Source: Serratia sp. DD3 (GTDB lineage Bacteria; Pseudomonadota; Gammaproteobacteria; Enterobacterales; Enterobacteriaceae). From it: a stretch of 8,139 nt of DNA. The translations under genes and the position numbers were made by a program. Position 1 is the stretch's first letter, and each line of letters opens with the position of its first letter. Positions 4,610 through 8,139 of the stretch are shown here, piece by piece. Under the pieces are notes generated by a model. The model had not been told where the DNA came from, did no database searches, and worked only from the letters and a program-made list of their open reading frames with translations. Where the stretch lies: contig NZ_AYKS02000036.1 of the NCBI RefSeq assembly GCF_000496755.2, positions 1 through 8,139 of the forward strand. Direction: 5' to 3'.

Positions 4610-7021
4610 TTAACTAATAAAAATCCAATATTCGGATTCATTATCACTTTTATCAACATAGGCATTATCCCCAGTTCCCGATAGGAGTTCTTTTCTATCC
4701 ATATCTTCAATTCGATAATTAACGTTTGACGAAAAGCGAATCTTCCGATCAAAATACTGAGTAATCATCTTCATCTGTTTTAGTGATTCAACTGGCATTG
4801 TCGCCTTACCCGTTGTCGCCATGCGTTTTATCTTGCGCAGGTACTGCCCGGTGGTGCCGTATTCGATTTTACCCGGCTCGATTTTCACATAACTGCCGCC
4901 GCCAATCAGGGTGATACGTTTTTTGCCGGCAAACGAGATGTCATCAGCCGAGCTGATGCTCAGTTTCTTCTCGGCAAACAGGTGCATTTGGCCGTTTTGC
5001 GCCTGCATCTCGATGGGGCCCTCACTGGCTTTCAGGCTCAGTTGCCCGGTGCGGGCAAACAGCCCCAGCTTTTCCCCCGCCAGTGCGGTCATATTGCCCA
5101 TCACCCCGATGCTGCTATCACCACCCGCATTGAAAGCAACGTTTTTACTGGCGGTTAATTGCAGGTGTTCACCACTGGTCACCGCGACACCCTGTGGGGC
5201 GGAAAAATGCAGGATTTCATTCAGCGGCTTTAACCGCTGCTCAAACATCGCTACCTGGCTGTCGATATCCGCTTTCAAGGTTTGAGCCTGCTCGGCCGCC
5301 AGTTGCAGTTGCTGTAACTGTTGCCGACACACCTCGATTTCTTTCAGGGCAGTGGCCATATCCAGCACCTCGCCCTGGGCTTTGGCTTGCCCATCGGCGC
5401 TGATAAACAGCCCCTTGGCCACACGGATAACACCGTATTCGTCGGTACGCAGTTCAAAACCCCGGCCACGTGCCTGGTTCTGTGCATCCACCAGATGGCC
5501 GCTATTGAGCTGGGTTTTGCCGAATTCCGTGGCTAATTTGACATGCTCCTGCCCTCGCTGGTCCTCTAACCTTAATTTGTTGCCCGAAGGGGTTCTCAGC
5601 ACATTGCGGGTATGGTTATCGCGGGTTACGTGGTCCAGATGTTTGCTGTCATGCAGGGCATGGGCGATATAGGGTAAATCGATATCCCCCTGATGGTAGG
5701 CTATCGCCACCTCGGTGCCGGCAATCAGCGGCGTATGCCAGCCATAGGTCTCCCCTGCATAGGGCTTCGCCAGCCGAAGCCACAGGTAGGCATAGCCCTG
5801 TTCGCTCCCGGTGCGGTCAAAATCCAACCGCACTCGATAACGGCCCTGTTCATCCAGCCAGGCATAGGTATCGTCCTTTTCCCGGCTTTCAACCCGGGCA
5901 GGCAGGGTGCCGTGAATTTGTGGGCGCGGGATGTCTGCCGGGCGGTAGCAATAACGCTCGGTGTAGGGCATCCCCCACAGGGAGACATGCAGGCGTGAAT
6001 CCCGCGAGGCGCGATAGGTCGCCAGGGTGATGAGCATCCCCTCTTTCAATGCATTAATCACCGCCCCTTGTGGCTCCAGTACCTGCCCCGGGGCCAATTG
6101 TGGGGCGTTGCTGAACAGGTGAATACGCGCCGATTTATTTAGCGCCCGCTCATGGTGAATGCGGGCATAAAAGGCGCCACTTTCGGTTTCTGGCGTGGGG
6201 TTACTGTCATCCCCCGCTTGCCGATACGGCTGTGTATAACGGTAATGCTCACCGGTGGTCACGGTGTCGTTACGGACACTCACCGTCGCATCCATCGGGG
6301 TGCTGGCGGTGCGGTAGTTGTAGTCGTTGGTGGTCACACTGCCGGTCACCACCTGGTGCCAGGTGCGGACATCCCACACCGACTCCTCGGCGCCATCATA
6401 CAACCCCGCCGGTTCACGGTAAGGCAGATGCACATGAAACTGGTAACCCAATTGACTGTCGGCAAATATCACCACATCCAGTTCCCGGGTACTGTCCATT
6501 TCAGTGCGCCAGTAAATCCCCACCTCAGACAGAATACGCTGGATAAACTGTAAATCCGTTTCCCGCCATTGGGTAATCACCTCACGCGGGGGATAGGACT
6601 GCTCGAGGCGAAATTCAAAATCCGCCCCTTCGAACCCGTGGGAGCGCAGCACCTGCTCCACCACCTCCACCACCGATTGGTTAAGGAAAACCGCACACTG
6701 GCGAGTCTGAGCCAGCAAGGCCAAACGGGAACTGAGGGTAATACGGTAGTGAGACTGGTCCACGGAGGTGGAAAGCCAGGCAAAGTCAGTGATGATGCCA
6801 TGCACCGTTTTGCCACTGCGCATGCGCAGGCTGGCGTATTTCATCAACAATACATCAGGGGCAATATTGGCCTGGGGCGTAGTGAACTCGATATCCCAAT
6901 AGAACGGTTCGCTTAACGCTTCACGCCCACGAAAACGCAGCACATCCGGCATGACACTGGCATCGTGGATATCCAGCACATAGCGGTTTTGCCCGTCGAA
7001 AAGTTGCAGCCAGTTATCCAT
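4610..7021 (-). CDS. tssI (vgrG): T6SS spike protein VgrG (TssI) with DUF2345 and cargo-specific tail
   Basis: VgrG trimers form the puncturing tip on the Hcp tube and carry effectors out of the cell. ATG 7021 (MDNWLQLFDG) follows AGGAG with 7-base spacing and gives 803 residues; a longer frame to 7105 would run into tssJ. In order: gp27-like base, about 8-365, with the typical QWRETDLQFIQRILSEVGIY at 151-170; gp5 OB fold, about 372-460 (QGRYRVRLDFDRTG, then YGWHTPLIAGTEVAIAYHQG); the conserved TPSGNKLRLEDQRGQEH segment at 477-493; a Gln/Leu-rich helical, probably coiled-coil stretch at 552-600; and DUF2345, about 603-735, ending GGGSYVKIEPGKIEYGTTGQ. The last ~62 residues (from about 742) lie in AT-rich DNA unlike the GC-rich rest and look cargo-specific: polar and ending EYWIFIS. 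They may bind the effector encoded next. No fused toxin domain is evident. Confidence 0.96.
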   Translation of the reverse strand: MDNWLQLFDGQNRYVLDIHDASVMPDVLRFRGREALSEPFYWDIEFTTPQANIAPDVLLMKYASLRMRSGKTVHGIITDFAWLSTSVDQSHYRITLSSRLALLAQTRQCAVFLNQSVVEVVEQVLRSHGFEGADFEFRLEQSYPPREVITQWRETDLQFIQRILSEVGIYWRTEMDSTRELDVVIFADSQLGYQFHVHLPYREPAGLYDGAEESVWDVRTWHQVVTGSVTTNDYNYRTASTPMDATVSVRNDTVTTGEHYRYTQPYRQAGDDSNPTPETESGAFYARIHHERALNKSARIHLFSNAPQLAPGQVLEPQGAVINALKEGMLITLATYRASRDSRLHVSLWGMPYTERYCYRPADIPRPQIHGTLPARVESREKDDTYAWLDEQGRYRVRLDFDRTGSEQGYAYLWLRLAKPYAGETYGWHTPLIAGTEVAIAYHQGDIDLPYIAHALHDSKHLDHVTRDNHTRNVLRTPSGNKLRLEDQRGQEHVKLATEFGKTQLNSGHLVDAQNQARGRGFELRTDEYGVIRVAKGLFISADGQAKAQGEVLDMATALKEIEVCRQQLQQLQLAAEQAQTLKADIDSQVAMFEQRLKPLNEILHFSAPQGVAVTSGEHLQLTASKNVAFNAGGDSSIGVMGNMTALAGEKLGLFARTGQLSLKASEGPIEMQAQNGQMHLFAEKKLSISSADDISFAGKKRITLIGGGSYVKIEPGKIEYGTTGQYLRKIKRMATTGKATMPVESLKQMKMITQYFDRKIRFSSNVNYRIEDMDRKELLSGTGDNAYVDKSDNESEYWIFIS

Positions 7022-7025
7022 CAGC

Positions 7026-7550
7026 TTACTCCTTGATTGGCACCAGATTGAGCCAGCCATCACCCAGCTCAATGGTACGCGGTTTATCCGGGTCAAGATC
7101 TTCACGGCTCAGCACCAGTCGCCAGCGATTCTCTTTCAGGTCTGGACGGTTAAACAAACCGACAATGGCCACATACTGGGCCGCTTCGTCCATCGGCATG
7201 TTCAGTGTCATGCTGCCTTTGGGCATCACCAGCAGAGAGGTTGACGCCAGCGTATCGTCTTTCAGCACCGAGTCCGCCTTGCGCAGCAGGGTTTGGTAAT
7301 CCGCCGCGTCGATATTTTGTCGGTCTTTCAGTTGATATACCCTGACCATGGTAGCCAGTGGCGTCTGTTCACCGTCGGCATTAGCTGCAGCACGTGGTGA
7401 AAAATCCAGATGCAGCACCTTGATTTTTTTATAGAAAACGGACTTGGTCAGGTCAACGGTCCCGTCTTTGATGGACTGGGTCAAACCACAGCCTGCCAGC
7501 AGGCCGCAAACGAGAAGTGGCAGTACCCGCCAGCGGATGATTGTTGCCAT
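7026..7550 (-). CDS. tssJ: T6SS outer-membrane lipoprotein TssJ
   Basis: The 174-residue product has a basic start, a hydrophobic signal segment and the lipobox Leu18-Ala19-Gly20-Cys21. Cys21 would be lipidated by the lipoprotein pathway. Residue 22 is Gly, not Asp, so outer-membrane sorting is expected. The mature part is a beta-sandwich type sequence with TssJ features: VLHLDFSPRAAAN (45-57), MVRVYQLKDRQ (68-78), the DYQTLLRKADSVLKDD segment and a later YVAIVGLFNRPDL block. TssJ anchors the TssJLM membrane complex in the outer membrane by binding the periplasmic part of TssM. ATG 7550 follows AGGA with 8-base spacing. The gene ends 4 bases before vgrG, which suggests that the two are transcribed together. 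Intact and GC-rich. Confidence 0.95.
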   Translation of the reverse strand: MATIIRWRVLPLLVCGLLAGCGLTQSIKDGTVDLTKSVFYKKIKVLHLDFSPRAAANADGEQTPLATMVRVYQLKDRQNIDAADYQTLLRKADSVLKDDTLASTSLLVMPKGSMTLNMPMDEAAQYVAIVGLFNRPDLKENRWRLVLSREDLDPDKPRTIELGDGWLNLVPIKE

Positions 7551-7581
7551 TGGGGTGTTCCTTTATTGATAAGTTAAATAC

Positions 7582-7595
7582 CCTGCTCCAGCAGG
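7582..7595. other. Small GC-rich hairpin between tssG and tssJ
   Basis: CCTGC at 7582-7586 and GCAGG at 7591-7595 form a 5-bp stem with a 4-base loop in the 72-base gap between tssG and tssJ. On the transcribed strand it is followed by GTATTTAAC, not a U-run, so it is not a standard intrinsic terminator. It could modulate expression or RNA stability, or be chance. I see no clear promoter in this gap. Confidence 0.3.
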
Positions 7596-7622
7596 AATTA
7601 GGATTCGTTAACGACAGGCATA

Positions 7623-8139
7623 TCACTCGAAACGATAGTGGCCGTCCTCCGCTGGCAGTAATGGGGTACATTGCAGCCCCTCATAACACCCCAGGTTGAC
7701 CGTCAGGGTTTCTGTTGCCTGGCGCGTGTTGAGCTTGCCCGCTTTCAGGCCCAGCAACCCGGTGCGCCCCAACTGGATACGCCTGCGGTTACCCAGCCGG
7801 GGTTCCGGTAACAGAGACACCGGAACGGTGAGCTTTAATCGCGCATCACTGCGATACCCGAGATAAACCCGCATCAGCACCAGCAAGTCGGTGTGGATCT
7901 GCCCCCCCGGCAACCAGCCTTCCGCTTCTTGCGGATCTTCAGTGACCAACGTCACCAGAACCCGGCTACAGGCCTCTTTGCCGGTTTTGCCCAGCGTGGC
8001 CCGTTGTGACAGTTGAACCCGATTGCCACTGCCCAGGCCGCTGCGGTTTTCTATCGCGACTTTGACCGGGTCCGGTTCGGTAATGATGGCCCGGGTATGC
8101 GGGGCCAACAGACTGACCAGCGCCCGGATCCCTTCTGCG
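7623..8139 (-). CDS. tssG: T6SS baseplate protein TssG, C-terminal part (5' end outside window)
   Basis: The frame is open to the right edge and ends at TGA 7623-7625. About 171 residues are visible, roughly the C-terminal half of a typical TssG. The sequence shows the TssG pattern: AEGIRALVSLLAPHTRAII at the edge, then GSGNRVQLSQRATLGK, the conserved WLPGGQIHTDLLVLMRVYLG segment and a late IQLGRTGLLG. TssG works with TssF, TssE and TssK in the cytoplasmic baseplate on which the sheath is built. The real start lies beyond the window, and TssF is the usual gene before it. It is GC-rich and undamaged as far as seen. It is separated from tssJ by 72 bases containing a small hairpin. Confidence 0.93.
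   Translation of the reverse strand, partial: AEGIRALVSLLAPHTRAIITEPDPVKVAIENRSGLGSGNRVQLSQRATLGKTGKEACSRVLVTLVTEDPQEAEGWLPGGQIHTDLLVLMRVYLGYRSDARLKLTVPVSLLPEPRLGNRRRIQLGRTGLLGLKAGKLNTRQATETLTVNLGCYEGLQCTPLLPAEDGHYRFE

Larger units (their letters stand above)
1896..4798. other. Variable cargo region behind vgrG; AT-rich core 2467-4798
   Basis: Base composition falls sharply near 4798, inside the vgrG 3' end, and stays low to 2467. Counted by eye, 5041-5100 has 40 G/C of 60, 2521-2580 has 18 of 60, and 2281-2340 (DUF3304) has 33 of 60. The segment contains the vgrG tail, the effector/immunity pair, the DUF3289 remnant, the small membrane frame and the DUF2569 gene. I see no transposase, integrase, tRNA or flanking repeat, so exchange by homologous recombination in vgrG is more likely than a self-mobile element. 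The stretch 3031-3430 holds no intact large gene, only the remnant and small frames listed separately. Confidence 0.75.

Noticed and set aside
5194..6916. Several plus-strand and alternative minus-strand open frames across vgrG
   Set aside because: They are shadows of the GC-rich vgrG coding strand: no family motifs, compositions driven by the antisense of vgrG, and no suitable start signals.
7022..7105. Longer vgrG start at 7105
   Set aside because: It would overlap tssJ and add 28 residues unlike VgrG; ATG 7021 has AGGAG at the right distance and the standard VgrG beginning.
1..8139. CRISPR array, tRNA, rRNA, insertion sequence or attachment site
   Set aside because: No spaced direct repeats, cloverleaf sequence, transposase/integrase motifs or flanking terminal repeats were seen on either strand.

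Overview
The window is part of a type VI secretion system (T6SS) locus. The protein families suggest a gammaproteobacterium, probably of the order Enterobacterales: the TssG/TssJ/VgrG/TssE set, a VasL-type remnant, and DUF3304, DUF2569 and DUF3289 proteins. I cannot name the genus. Every gene I support is on the minus strand, so the locus reads from right to left.

Layout in transcription order. (1) 8139-7026: conserved core genes, the 3' part of tssG (baseplate) and tssJ (outer-membrane lipoprotein). (2) 7021-4610: vgrG (tssI), an 803-residue spike protein with a gp27-like base, a gp5 OB fold, a short helical stretch and a DUF2345 needle. (3) 4798-2467: an AT-rich cargo island that starts inside the last ~62 codons of vgrG. 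It holds an unrecognised 268-residue putative effector, an overlapping ~126-residue four-helix membrane protein (likely immunity protein), a decayed DUF3289 gene, a small possible membrane peptide and a DUF2569 membrane protein. (4) 2416-1736: a membrane-anchored DUF3304 protein and, coupled to it by a TAATG overlap, a small broken or frameshifted gene. (5) 1733-825: tssE (gp25-like baseplate wedge) and a vasL (TssA-like) gene reduced by a large internal deletion with a frameshift. (6) 797-1: an uninterrupted reading frame, running off the left edge, with five tandem Myb/SANT-like tri-helical repeats.

How they fit: TssG and TssE belong to the baseplate, TssJ to the membrane complex, and VgrG is the spike that carries cargo. 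The gene after vgrG probably encodes the cargo, and the overlapping membrane protein probably protects the producer. The island is patchy: an apparently intact pair sits beside the remnant of another putative effector (DUF3289) and a DUF2569 gene that could be its leftover partner. This is what repeated cargo replacement behind a vgrG would leave.

Most novel items: the effector/immunity pair (no family recognised), the five-repeat Myb/SANT-like protein beside the T6SS genes, and the decayed genes (vasL, DUF3289, the 1736-1895 gene and the 5' end of the DUF2569 gene). All family calls were made by eye from translated sequence, without database searches.
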